The position numbers were made by a program, and so were the translations under genes. Below, piece after piece: positions 10,931-21,227 of a stretch of 64,000 nt of DNA. This stretch comes from Cinnamomum chago (taxonomy: Eukaryota > Streptophyta > Magnoliopsida > Laurales > Lauraceae): NCBI GenBank assembly GCA_038049695.1, contig CP142451.1:70014001-70078000 (forward strand), written 5' to 3'. The notes below the pieces were generated by a model that worked only from the letters and a program-made list of their open reading frames with translations, had not been told where the DNA came from and did not search any database. The first letter of the stretch is position 1. The number at the start of each line of letters is the position of its first letter.

Positions 10931-13827
10931 TGTCGCGACCCCGGACCGGGTTACCGAGGTCCTAATCCGGGATCGGGACACTAATTGTGGTGTGGTGAGT
11001 GAATGGTTAACATGTAGAGTGTGTCAACAAGGTGCACACCCTTATTTAATTTCCCACAGGTGTCCGCGGTGAGGATATCACAACCATACATGAACATTTC
11101 TATTAAGTGCGGAAGCGTGTAGCAAATCAAATGATAATTCACTTCTAATCACAAGATAAATCACATGTATAATCAAGTATCAGAATGAGCAATGATCATT
11201 AGCATGTTACCCAAAAGTAAGTTAAAGTTTATACAAAGATCATTTAATTACATTTCCCAAAAATAGAGGCCGACAAAGGCCAATATAGACAAAATACCAA
11301 TCCCCAAAAGAATGGTTAAAAGTTTTCCCAAAATGTTATCTCTCTCTAGCAATCCAATGTCTAAATGACATCATCAGCATGTCACTCAACTAACTGCTGC
11401 GGTTCTCCAACCGCCTCCTCGAGCTCCTCCTCCGGATAACCAACAACGGGACCTGAGTACCAAAGGGTGGGTCAAAAACGACGGTTTGGCAAATGGGTAA
11501 AATACAATGACGATATAATGATAAATGAATATACCTTCAAAAGCATTTAAACCTGTTTAAATATCAATTTCTATAGACAAGATAACGCATTTATTCAAAT
11601 ACAAGTAGGCATTGTAAAACATGTAAAGGTAACCAAGGAATCGGGAAACAAGCAAGATGGCAACCACACGAAGCTAAGTCCTCTATCACTAAAGTGACAG
11701 AGCAATAACTAGGCACTGATCTCAGTCACTCGAGGTGAGGAGAAACAACGGATCTTATAAATACATATACATATACTATACATGACCACGGTAGCGAGCC
11801 GGGCATCGGGAACCATAGTAGCAATCTACGGCATCGGGAAAAGACCACGGTAATAACCGGGTAGTGGGATCCAAACTACAGCTGACGGGACAAGAGGAGG
11901 ATCTCCAAGTCGGTGGATCAGACCAACAGGGTTATCCAAGCTTAGTGGTGCCGACTCATAGGTCAAATGACAATATTAAAACATGTATGAAATACATCAA
12001 TTGCAAGTACATAAATAAACGAGATGGGGGTGCTCAAAGGCAAAACTGTTGACACCAAAAATGTCACTTTGCCTCTTCACACCAAAAGCTACACGGAGCC
12101 GCATCCTACCAAAAATAGGCAGGCGCTACTTCAAGCATCAGATCTTGTCAGAATCAAACAAAAACTGCAAGGTCACTCAAAATAACCAAAAGAGAGGTAC
12201 ACATGAAGTTTCGGGCCATTTCGATATCATTTGGCCTAGCTTCACTTCTCCAACAGCTAAGCAGCAGCTCCCGGCAACGGAGCACCCGAGGGCCATGGTA
12301 CCCAATTCGGAGCTTGTGGATCATCTCAAAATGACTCCATTAGGCTCCCCATCAAATTTCAGGTCAATCGGACATCATTTGACCGAAAGTCAAAGCTCGG
12401 CATTTCGCTCGCGGTGAAATAAAGGCGAGCATTTGCATGACCCCAAACGGCTTCAAAACTCAAGCGAAAGCCTATGGTTGGTCTTAACTACTGATGAGGG
12501 AGTCACACGTCGAATTTCAGGTCAATCGGACATCGTTTGACCGAAAGTCAAAGCTCGGCATTTCCCTCGCGGTGAAATCAAAGGCAAGCATTTGCATGAC
12601 TCCAAACGGCTTCAAAACTAAAACGAAAGCCTATGGTTGGTCTTAACTACTGATGAGGGAGTCACACGTCAAATTTCAGGTCAATCGGACATCGTTTGAC
12701 CGAAAGTCAAAGCTCGGCATTTCCCTCGCGGTGAAATCAAAGGCAAGCATTTGCATGACCCCAAATGGCTTCAAAACTCAAACAAAAGCCTATGTTTGGT
12801 CTTATTTAATGCTCAAGAAGCTTCACCTCAAATTTCAGGTCATTCCGACATCATTTGATACTGTTTCAGCTACTGGCGGAAAATCAGCAGTTCTGCGTTC
12901 GGCTTTTCCCGGAAAATTAGAAACTTTTCAAACCAATTTGCAAGGATTCTCATCAGGTTTTTCAGAGGGAAATCAAGCCAAATAATGTGGATAAATGTCA
13001 GAGAAAACAAGCAAAAAAAACGGAAGCGAAAAACGATGAAAAACGGCCAAAAAGGGGCCCCGGGAAGGAATTTTTCCCCCAGGGTCGCAGACCCCCGTGA
13101 CCCTGGGCCAGGGTCGCCGGCGAGCATGGGCCCGGCGACCCTGGGAGGTCCGGGGCGCCGATTTCGCCCCGGGACCCCCGTTTCGTCCGTTTTCGCGAGA
13201 CGAGTTGTTCTGTCCCTGTGATTTTTTCAGATTCAGGCTTTTGAAGCTCCAAATTCACTGATATTCATCAAGATCACAGGACTCCTTTCCAGAACTTCAA
13301 AAACTTCGTTGATTGCCAGCCGAACAACCAAAAAAGAGCACTTTCTGCCTGCCCGATCGTGAAATCAACTGGACAGATGCTGCCGGCCCGCTGGTATCAA
13401 CCAATGCCTGAAACTACATGATCATCTGATGTTGATTTACATAAGGATCCATCAACGATCATCGTAAAAGGAATTCCAAAAGACGCAACATGGCCCGCGA
13501 CTCTTCAGCTACCGAGGCGGCCACTTAATGCTATCAATTGGCCCGTTTATGGCAAGTTAATGCGGTCATTAACCCATTATCTTGGACGGCCCAATCAGAA
13601 GCCTCTGTTCAGGAGTTACAAGTCCAAGCAATCATGGCATTCAAGCCATGAAACTCCTAACATAATGGAGATTAAAGGCGATTAAATGCCCATGACTCTC
13701 CTCCGGCCAATGAAATCCAAGGGTCAGGAGTTACAAAACAAAAAGCAATTAAACTCGTAACTCCTCCCTTAATGAGCTTTATTACCATAAAGGCTCATAA
13801 ATCACTCCTAAAGGCTACCTAAAGGCC

Positions 13828-13835
13828 TATAAATA
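13828..13835 (+). promoter_or_regulatory. TATA box of the 5' LTR
   Basis: TATAAATA lies within GCCTATAAATAGGAGTCCCC. It is present at the same place in the 3' LTR (34924) and, in diverged form, in the family copies on the minus strand (42084-42090, 58141-58147). Transcription probably starts about 30 bases downstream, near the CAAGCATTTCAAAGGGG stretch. Confidence 0.8.
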
Positions 13836-14340
13836 GGAGTCCCCTCCAAGCATTTCAAAGGGGGACACACACAGAAGGATCCGGAAAAATCGCCAGAAAA
13901 TCATTCAAAAATCCTCGGAGAAATCTCTACAACCCTGCTCCTTCAAGAAAACTCTACTGCGACAAGTACTACAAGGTGATTGAAGCCCCTTGGGGGGCCA
14001 CCCCCCCTCAAAGGCCACCTATCCTTCTATCCAACATGGCTAGATGCAACTTTTCAGCCCGTCTACTCAGCTTTTTACCGGATATAGGACCTTATCTTGG
14101 TCCTTATCCTCTAAAAGTCTGAGGTTGGAGCCAAGCCAAGAAATCAAGCACTATGTTCTCATCTGAAGGACGATGGCGGAGCCCATACATGACTCGCGAC
14201 CGTCGATCTGAACGAGCCTTCCCACAATCGCATGAGAAGTTAGATTCCTTTTTCTTGCTTTTCTATTGTAGATTGTATTTTTTTTAAGAGACAAAAAAAT
14301 TCACAATTCTTGTCTTTTACTTTTGATAAGATTTGTAAAT

Positions 14341-14412
14341 CGCCTTTTACGGCAAAATCGCCTTCAACGGCACCAAATCGCCTTCTACGGCACAAAAACG
14401 CCTTTCACGGCA
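14341..14412 (+). repeat. Four short repeats CGCCTTnnACGGCA in the LTR leader
   Basis: Copies at 14341, 14359, 14378 and 14399 with spacing near 19 bases. Each can form a tiny GCC/GGC stem. The block is kept in the 3' LTR (about 35447-35518) and, on the minus strand, in the solo LTR (about 41530-41630) and the second element's LTR (about 57545-57650), although the surrounding sequence has drifted. Confidence 0.85.
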
Positions 14413-14663
14413 TTCAAACAAAACTGTCTCTTTTATTAAAATATGTATGCAATGGAAAACTAGAAAAAAGTTTCATTTCCCTTTTTACTTGTGAAGGTGG
14501 ATCTCCGGATCACTATTTCTAAATTCCAAGTATAAAAGAGAAATTGGCATACCCGTACAAAAAAAAACTGATGCCCGCTTTTCCTTTCTTTCCCTCCACC
14601 GTACCCCGTCAGCCCCGGGGCGGAGGCAGTTTTGGAAAAAGAGAAAAGCCGGGTCCATCAAGC

Positions 14664-14684
14664 TGGCATACCCGGTGGGACTCG
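14664..14684 (+). other. Probable primer-binding site
   Basis: Three bases after the LTR end the sequence TGGCATACCCGGTGGGACTCG begins with TGG and contains GGTGGGACTCG. This is complementary to what a tRNA T-arm (CGAGTCCCACC) and CCA end would look like. I could not match the acceptor portion to a particular tRNA, so the primer identity is open. Confidence 0.5.
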
Positions 14685-14779
14685 TTCATTTGATGAGCAT
14701 GTGCTTAGATTCCTTTTGGCTCCATTCTGGTTGGTGGCCTATGTTGGATCTTGCATCTAAAAAAAAAAGAACACATGAG

Positions 14780-15475
14780 ATAGGATTCTTGGAAATTTCT
14801 TCTTTTGAGTTTATTTCCAGTCTTTCTTGTTTCTAAAAAAAAAATCTGATTTACAAAAAATTTCAGATTTTCCTCTTTTGGGTTTAAGTTGAGAAACTTT
14901 GGTTTCCTCCTTTTCGGACTTCGAGATCGCAGAAATGTTGAACTCATTTTCGGAATGGAACACCATTTGCTCTCTTCTATGAATCCATAAAAAAAATCAA
15001 AAAAATAAAATCTGATTTACAAAAAATTTCAGATTTTCCTCTTTTGGGTTTAAGTTGAGAAACTTTGGTTTCCTCCTTTTCGGACTTCGAGATCGCAGAA
15101 ATGTTGAACTCATTTTCGGAATGGAACACCATTTGCTCTCTTCTATGAATCCATAAAATAAAAAAAAAAAAAACAAAATCTGATTTACAAATTTTTTTTC
15201 AGATTTTCCTCTTTTGGGTTTAAGTTGAGAAACTTTGGTTTCTTCCTTTTCGGACTTCGGGATCGCAGAAATGTTGAACTCATTTTCGCAATGGAACACC
15301 ATTTGCTCTCTTCTATGAATCCACAAAAAAAAAACTTCAGATTTCTCCCTTTTGGGTTAAGTTGAGAAACTTTGGTTTCTTCCTTTTCGGACTTCGAGAT
15401 CGCAGAAATGTTGAACTCATTTTCGGAATGGAACACCATTCGCTCTCTTCTATGAATCCATAAAAAAAATCTTTT
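14780..15475 (+). repeat. Tandem leader repeat, units of about 135-173 bp
   Basis: Four or more units, each containing TCAGATTTTCCTCTTTTGGG, GAGATCGCAGAAATGTTGAA and CATTTGCTCTCTTCTATGAA, separated by A-rich runs. The anchor TTCGGAATGG recurs at about 14952, 15114, 15287 and 15422. It lies in the untranslated leader between LTR and gag. The minus-strand frames rich in Ser/Lys/Arg across it arise because the unit is open on that strand. Confidence 0.9.
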
Positions 15476-15724
15476 TAAAAAAAAAAAAAACCACTAAGGT
15501 TGCACCAATTGCGTTCTTTGACCAAAGTGGATCTAAGAAAAGCCTTGTCCAGAGTGTGGAGACAGCTAGACTGTTCTAGGCAAGGGTCTTCCAAACGGGT
15601 TCATTAAGTAATCCTACCCTTACCTGGGGGCTGATCTATCCACTGAGGTTTCATAAGATCGAATTGGAAAACTATGTGAATTCTTCAAAAAAAAAAAATT
15701 CTAAAAAAAAAAAGAAAAAAAAAA

Positions 15725-16010
15725 ACTTCTGTCATTTTTGGATTCATATTTGAGAAATTCTGGTTCCTTCCTTTTCGGACTTCGAGATCGCAGAAATGTT
15801 GAACTCATTTTCGGATTGGAATACCATTTGCTCTCTTCTATAAAGTCCAATCTTGACACTTTAAAAAAAAAAACTTCCGTCACTTTTGGATTCACATTTG
15901 AGAAATCTTGGTTCCTTCCTTTTCGGACTTTCGAGCTCGCAGAAATGTTGAGCTCATTTTCGGATTGGAATACCATTTGCTCTCTCCTATGAATCCAATC
16001 TTGACCTTTC
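15725..16010 (+). repeat. Second, diverged block of the leader repeat
   Basis: Two further units with the same anchor phrases (GAGATCGCAGAAATGTTGAA, then CATTTGCTCTCTTCTAT; a second unit has TCGAGCTCGCAGAAATG). They are separated from the main array by about 250 bases of single-copy leader (15476-15724). Confidence 0.85.
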
Positions 16011-16411
16011 AAAAATCCCATCTCGTGTCCTTTCCAAGGATGCGATTTGCAACATTTGTGCCTAGCGGTGCTAGTACGCCCTTTCGGGTCTACTGTATTC
16101 GCAACCGACACATTTGTATCTCAACCTTATATCATTTTACCTTGAGTGAGCTTTGCTTCTCGGTAATTTGAATTAAGGTTCACAATTGCTCCTAGCAGTC
16201 ACTGGGACGCTCATTCTGAGCTGACCCTACCTGCGTTTAGAACAATTGTGCCCTCTATGGCTTTTCTGCCTTCCTCATGTTGCTTGGGCTGGGCCATGTC
16301 CCCTCGGGCGACTTGAAGAGGCGAAACCATAGTATTTTCCATTTATGATCACTGTATTCTTGTGATTACTAATGGATATGGTCTTGTTTCAGAAGTTTTC
16401 AAAAACTAACA
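16011..16411 (+). other. Remaining untranslated leader before gag
   Basis: Non-repetitive leader of about 400 bases. It contains no long open frame and leads to the first gag ATG in the context AACAATGGCA at 16412. Confidence 0.6.
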
Positions 16412-19400
16412 ATGGCAGCTTCATTAACCATCACCTTTGATGAGAACAAGTACCAGCTCATGCTCCAAGACAAACAAACCAACACTACACCAAAAATCGG
16501 AAATTGGAACGGAAAAGCGTTCCTAATCCTTCCGTTCCTAATCCGTTAAAGTGTTCCAATTTCCGTTCCAATTTGGTACCAACCGTTCCTAATCCAAATT
16601 GGAACGGAAATTGGAACACTTTAACGGATTAGGAACGGAAGGATTAGGAACGCTTTTCCGTTCCAATTTCCGATTTTTGGTGTAGTGCAAGCGCACTTAC
16701 AAGCGCCCTGCCAGCTGCCGAAGCGTCATTTCCCTCGGCAATTCAGAAGACACCGGGTCAAACTCTACTCCCCGGACCATTGTCTTCGGGTCATTGGGAC
16801 CATTCCCACTACCCGCAGAAGAAACCGCACCTGCCAAGAAGCAGAGAACCGCCCCTCAACGTATCACTACAGTGATACCAAGGGCGATCATCAAGAAGCC
16901 TAAGGCCCGTAGCGCTCCTGCAAAGCCTCAACCAGCAAGAAACCAGGTCTGCTCGAAGACTTGGTCTCCAAGGCCTTCACCCAAACAGCGAAGGTCACAA
17001 ACATCAGCAAAGCCAGCATACCTGGCCCCTCTCAAGGAGAACCGGTTCTACCCTCTTGCTTACATGAAAGAGGAGAAGCCTACCCTCCGCCAAACAAAAC
17101 CAACTCAGCACGAGCCGGCTTGCTCATACAAGCCCAAAATCAAATCGTGCATCGTAAGGCCTCCGCAAGAACCTGCCAAGGCCTGCACACCTGCGAATCG
17201 ACCCTTCCTCTCAACAGGAGCCGAACTCGCAAAATTCAAAGCTTCACTGCGACAGGCAAAGGACCGCGTCCAGATCCTGTCCCTGCCCGTCTTCAAAGAA
17301 GACAAGCTTGGCTGCTGCGCACCAGGGACTACGTCCTTCATTGCCAGAGCACAGCCAGAGCTAACCGAAGCTCAAATCGCTCGTCGTATGCGTCGCCGCA
17401 CGGCATATCGACAAAAGAGACTAGAGAAACAAAGAACCCAGGATTCTGTACTTCAGGTCTCCCAAAAATGGGTCAAAAAAGAAAGACCCGACCAAGTTGT
17501 TGCTGTTAATATGGTTGGCAAAACCAGAAAACGCCAGAAGTCAGCAACTAAAATCCATGTCAGACGACCGGTGACTCGCAGCGTCTCCCGGACACGAAGA
17601 CATAAAGAAAACTCTCCCGCTCCTTCAAGCCAAGGACATCAGAGTGACCACTCTTCGAGCTCTTCATCTAAAAGAATGAGCTCCAGCTCAGTCACCAAGA
17701 CTGTATCCTCTTTCGACTCTCGAAGAATGAACGTCTTGGTCACAAATGCTGAGCAACCTCCGCCGCATGATGACGTAACCGGACGCATCCAGCAGCTGGA
17801 GCAAGGGCAGCAGAGGATAGAGACTCTAATAGAGAACCTAATTCTCAATCTTCAGCGTCCACAAAACAATGAAGCTCCTCCGAGCCATCAAGGCGACGAG
17901 GAAAATGCGGAAAACAGTGAGTCACGTGCCCTTACCAAAAAGGACGTTGACGATATCCTCGCCAAAGCAAAAGAAGAGGATACACTAAAGGAGCATGGGA
18001 TCAAGCCACCATATCCCTTGTGGATGGACTCGGTCCCGTTCCCTACAAAATTCAAGCAACCTACTCTCCAAACATATACGGGGAAAGGTTCAGCCAGACA
18101 ACACGTCATCCATTTCAAGATCCTGACGGGAGCTATTGCGGATCAAGATGCCCTCAAAATCCGCCTCTTTGCAAGTACCCTAAAAGGTACGGCCTTTGAT
18201 TGGTACTCCACTCTGCCTGAGGACTCCATTCAAAATTGGGCCATGTTGGAGACACGCTTCCTAACCCACTTCAAAGGTGAGGATCATCCTGTTACTATGG
18301 CTCAGCTCTGCAGCCTAAAACAGGGAGAGAATGAGTCAACATATGACTTCATTCACAAGTGGAAGGCAATGGCATACAAATGCTCCGATGTACTGCCACA
18401 AGCGTCACTGGTTGACATCTGCCGAAACAACATGAGAGCAAGAATCCGCTCCATGATCATCGGCAACAAATCAAAGAACCTGGGAGAACTCCTGGAAGCA
18501 GCCATGGAAGCTGAAACGGTGATCAAAGACCTAAACAGTCAGAAGTCATCAAAGAAAGAGCCGACTGCCATTGCAACCTCAAAACCAAAGAAAAAGGAGG
18601 TTCTCACTGTGCAAACCAAGTCAGCTCCTCAGCCGCCAAAGAAAGCTGAAAACCAAGCTGCAGGTAAAAAGCCTGAACTCTCTGATGCCTTCAAAGAACG
18701 AGTAGAAAAGAAATACCCATTCGATGAAGATGTTGAAGAAATCTTTGGGGCACTCCTAGCAAACGGCAAACTTACATTGCCTGACCCCAAAAGACCAGGA
18801 GATGTTGGCAAAACCAACGATCCTCGGTACTGTCCATACCATCAGATGGTCTCGCATCCTCTCAATCAATGCTTTGTTGTGAGAGAGAAGATAAATGAGA
18901 TGTGGAAAAACGGAGTCATTACTTTCGACAAGAACTATGGGTCTGCCTCCGTCAACATGGTGTCGTATGGACAAAAACAAAAATCACCAAAAGAGAAGAT
19001 CACTACTTCCTTCAAAGTGATAAAGATGACCCAGACGTCCCAAGAGTTGGTTCCATATCTAACATCAGACAGACAGCCCATATGGGTACACCCCGATATC
19101 CTAGAAGATGAAGATTGGGAGGTCGTCAAAACAAAGCCTACCGCTCAACAGCGAAGGCAAGCCAGGAGACAACTCCGCAGGCTCAAACAGCAGGAGAAAA
19201 CTCCGAAAAAGCAAGAAGTTGCTGAAAAGGCAGAAACCTCCTCTACCGCTTCACTGGGGGCAATAGAAGAGTCCTCTCCTAAGGCTTCAAAGGCGGCAAG
19301 AAAATTCACTCTTGGTGATTTCATGCCACCACACCTCAAAGATGAAACTACGCAGGGGGCATCATACTCTTGCAACTCAGTGGTCGGATTCTCCATGGAT

Positions 19401-19895
19401 GGATATGAGTCCAGTGACATCGATGAGTGGGAGGAATCCCTCGAAACAGGAGAATATCTCTCCGACGAGGAATGGATCCCTGAATCTCATCTTATGCCAG
19501 TAATCTGGTATAACCCATTACAGCCGCAAGGATCCTGGTCTGATGATGAAGAAGACCAAGAGGCTGTCCAAGAAAATACTCTAGTGGAACCCAACCATGT
19601 TGAACCACAAGGAGCAGACGAAGAAGAAGATTTGGTTCCCGGGCCTAATCTCGATGAATACGCAAGGATCTTGCAGCACCTTGCTATAGAGCAAGAACAA
19701 GGTCGCATCAATCAGCTTCGTCACAACCCAGCACCGGAAGTTCCTGAAAATTTACAGGAATCTCCCCCGGTAACCCCGGAAAACGAAGAAAGCAGTTGGA
19801 TCGATGATCCTCTTACATCTGAGGACGAATCTGATTCCCAACAGTTCATCTTGGAGGCATCTTCCGTCAAAGTTACTTGCAATGCAATAACTTAG
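16412..19895 (+). pseudogene. gag of the Tat element, interrupted by a MITE
   Basis: Capsid/nucleocapsid polyprotein that would package the element RNA in cytoplasmic particles. I place the start at ATG 16412 (AACAATGGCA): its frame equals that of the long open stretch after 16690 once the 205-bp MITE and its 3-bp duplication are discounted (208 bases, one more than a multiple of three). As it stands the frame breaks at the MITE. The N-terminal third is basic and disordered. A Retrotrans_gag-type capsid domain lies at about 18090-18500 (LFASTLKGTAFDWYSTLPED). A degenerate zinc-knuckle-like motif CPYHQMVSHPLNQC lies near 18831. The acidic C-terminal part ends at an in-frame TAG (19893-19895), after which the same frame stays open. 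Confidence 0.85.
16483..16687. mobile_element. CACTA-type MITE (205 bp, near-perfect hairpin) inserted in gag
   Basis: Begins CACTACACCAAAAATCGG and ends with the reverse complement CCGATTTTTGGTGTAGTG. The two arms of about 92 bases are inverted copies around a short centre with GGTACC. It is flanked by a perfect 3-bp duplication CAA (16480-16482 and 16688-16690), the size typical of CACTA transposition. It carries no gene. The near-identity of the arms indicates a recent insertion. Confidence 0.95.
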
Positions 19896-20477
19896 GATGA
19901 TAATTCCTCACCTTCTCATGCTTCGTCTCCTGAAACAGTGACATCGGAACTCAAACCTCTTCCGACTGATCACCTTGAAGAAATTCCAGCCGGTGAAATC
20001 TTCTTCAGAGAAAATCCGGTTAATTGGTCCCAAATGCCCGATCTCATCGATGATGTCTGGACCGACAAAATCTCCGATAAAGAAGGAAAGTTGCTGGATG
20101 CTGTTCAGGACTTGTTCCCGGAAAATGCTACATGCAACACAATTACTGAAGATGGCAATGCTGACACAGAGACATCTTCAGCAAATGAGAAGGAACAACC
20201 CCTCGATCTCGAGGGTGATCTTCTAAACAAAGACCCTTCTCCAGAAGCTCTTGAAGTTGGTAGAGGTACCCGTTCTGGCCGGGATTACCACAAAAACTAC
20301 AACCAACCTTCTGCTTCTTATGTAAATCCTTCGGGAAAACAAGCTGTAAACTCCCCTAGTGGCAAGAATAATGAAAATGCAGGCCCCAAGGAGGCTTTCA
20401 AGTACGACTTGATTCAGCACTTCAAACACATACCTGCACGTCTGCACATCCTAGACTTGTTACGAATGTCACCATAG
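19896..20477 (+). pseudogene. gag-protease linker segment, same frame as gag
   Basis: Open continuation of the gag frame after the TAG at 19893, ending at a second in-frame TAG (20475-20477). It is acidic and low-complexity with a RSGRDYHKNYNQP stretch. The C-terminal DLIQHFKHIPARLHILDLL leads into the protease region and resembles the segment seen before the protease in Tat-type polyproteins. Whether these stops are mutations or sites of readthrough cannot be told from this copy alone. Confidence 0.65.
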
Positions 20478-21227
20478 ACTCGTGATGGTCTCATTTCAGA
20501 ACTACAAATGCTGGATGCGGATGTCGACAAACATGCCCCACAAGTCCTACAAATTGAAATGGACCATAGGGTCAAAAAGTCAAAGACTCCCTCAAAAGGA
20601 GAAAAGAAGAAAACTGAGGGATCCTGCATCGAATGCCTCTCGGTTCAAAAAGCAGCAAGTGCAACCATCGCCTTCACCAAGGAAGACCTCCTGTTAGGCG
20701 AGACAAAGCACAACCGACCCCTGTACTTCACCGGGTACATCAAAGAGGTACCACTACGCAGAATCCAGATCGATCCAGGTTCTGCACTCAACCTCATCTC
20801 CACTTCGGCACTCGAAGAACTGGGCATTCCGCCTAGCAAGCTGAGCCACACGTCTGTGTCCATCTTTGGATATGATGGCAGCGCTCAAAGGCCGATCGGC
20901 AAAATCAGGTTCAAGTTGCAAATCGGTGATCTTATCTCCGAGGTCACTGTCTATGCAATAAAGACCCCTTCATGCTACAACATCCTTCTCGGACACCCCT
21001 GGATACACGAGAATGGTGTTGTCCCTTCGACTTTACATCAGTGCATCAAGTTCGTTGGCAATGACGGCTTGATACATCGAGTGTTTGCAGACAAAAAGCC
21101 CTTCAAAGGCAAAGAAGTCTATTTCGCAGATGCTCAGATGTACAAAGATGAAAAAGAAGAAAGGGAGGAAGAAACAGCACCCTTTGCCGAAAATCTCCAG
21201 AAAGACAAAGGCAAGGCTCCTCAGTAA
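20478..21227 (+). pseudogene. Aspartic protease (retropepsin) of the Tat element
   Basis: Would cleave the polyprotein. The frame continues from the segment before; the first ATG after the stop is 20508. The active-site loop is IDPGSALNLIS (Asp codon at 20772), the DxGS form, and it is followed by the hydrophobic flap region and a typical YNILLGHPWIHENGVVPSTL block. A Lys/Glu-rich tail ends at an in-frame TAA (21225-21227). It is short for a free-standing protein, consistent with being a polyprotein segment. Confidence 0.85.

Larger units (their letters stand above)
12047..14660 (+). repeat. 5' LTR of the Tat element
   Basis: It starts TGTTGACACCAAAAATGTCA and ends CCGGGTCCATCA. The first third (U3) is built of tandem units of about 145-165 bp containing GGTCAATCGGACATCGTTTG and CGGCATTTCCCTCGCGGTG. 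Then come a GC-rich block with GACCCTGGG repeats, a TATA box at 13828, a probable leader, and four CGCCTTnnACGGCA repeats near the end. Compared with the 3' LTR it has scattered substitutions and one 38-bp extra segment. Confidence 0.95.

Noticed and set aside
12049..12417. 122-codon frame at the LTR start, also at 32982-33551
   Set aside because: LTR U3 sequence with tandem units. The frame is shared only because the two LTRs are near-identical.
14310..14522. 70-codon frame present in both LTRs (also 35355-35618)
   Set aside because: Crosses the CGCCTTnnACGGCA repeats in the LTR leader. No family resemblance, broken in the more diverged copies.
14780..15475. Regularly spaced repeats considered as a CRISPR array
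   Set aside because: Units are 135-173 bp without short identical repeats and unique spacers, and this is plant nuclear retroelement DNA.
14705..16111. Ser/Arg/Lys-rich minus-strand frames across the leader repeat, first considered as a real basic protein
   Set aside because: The repeat unit is simply open on that strand; frames start and stop at unit junctions. Kept only as a low-interest finding.
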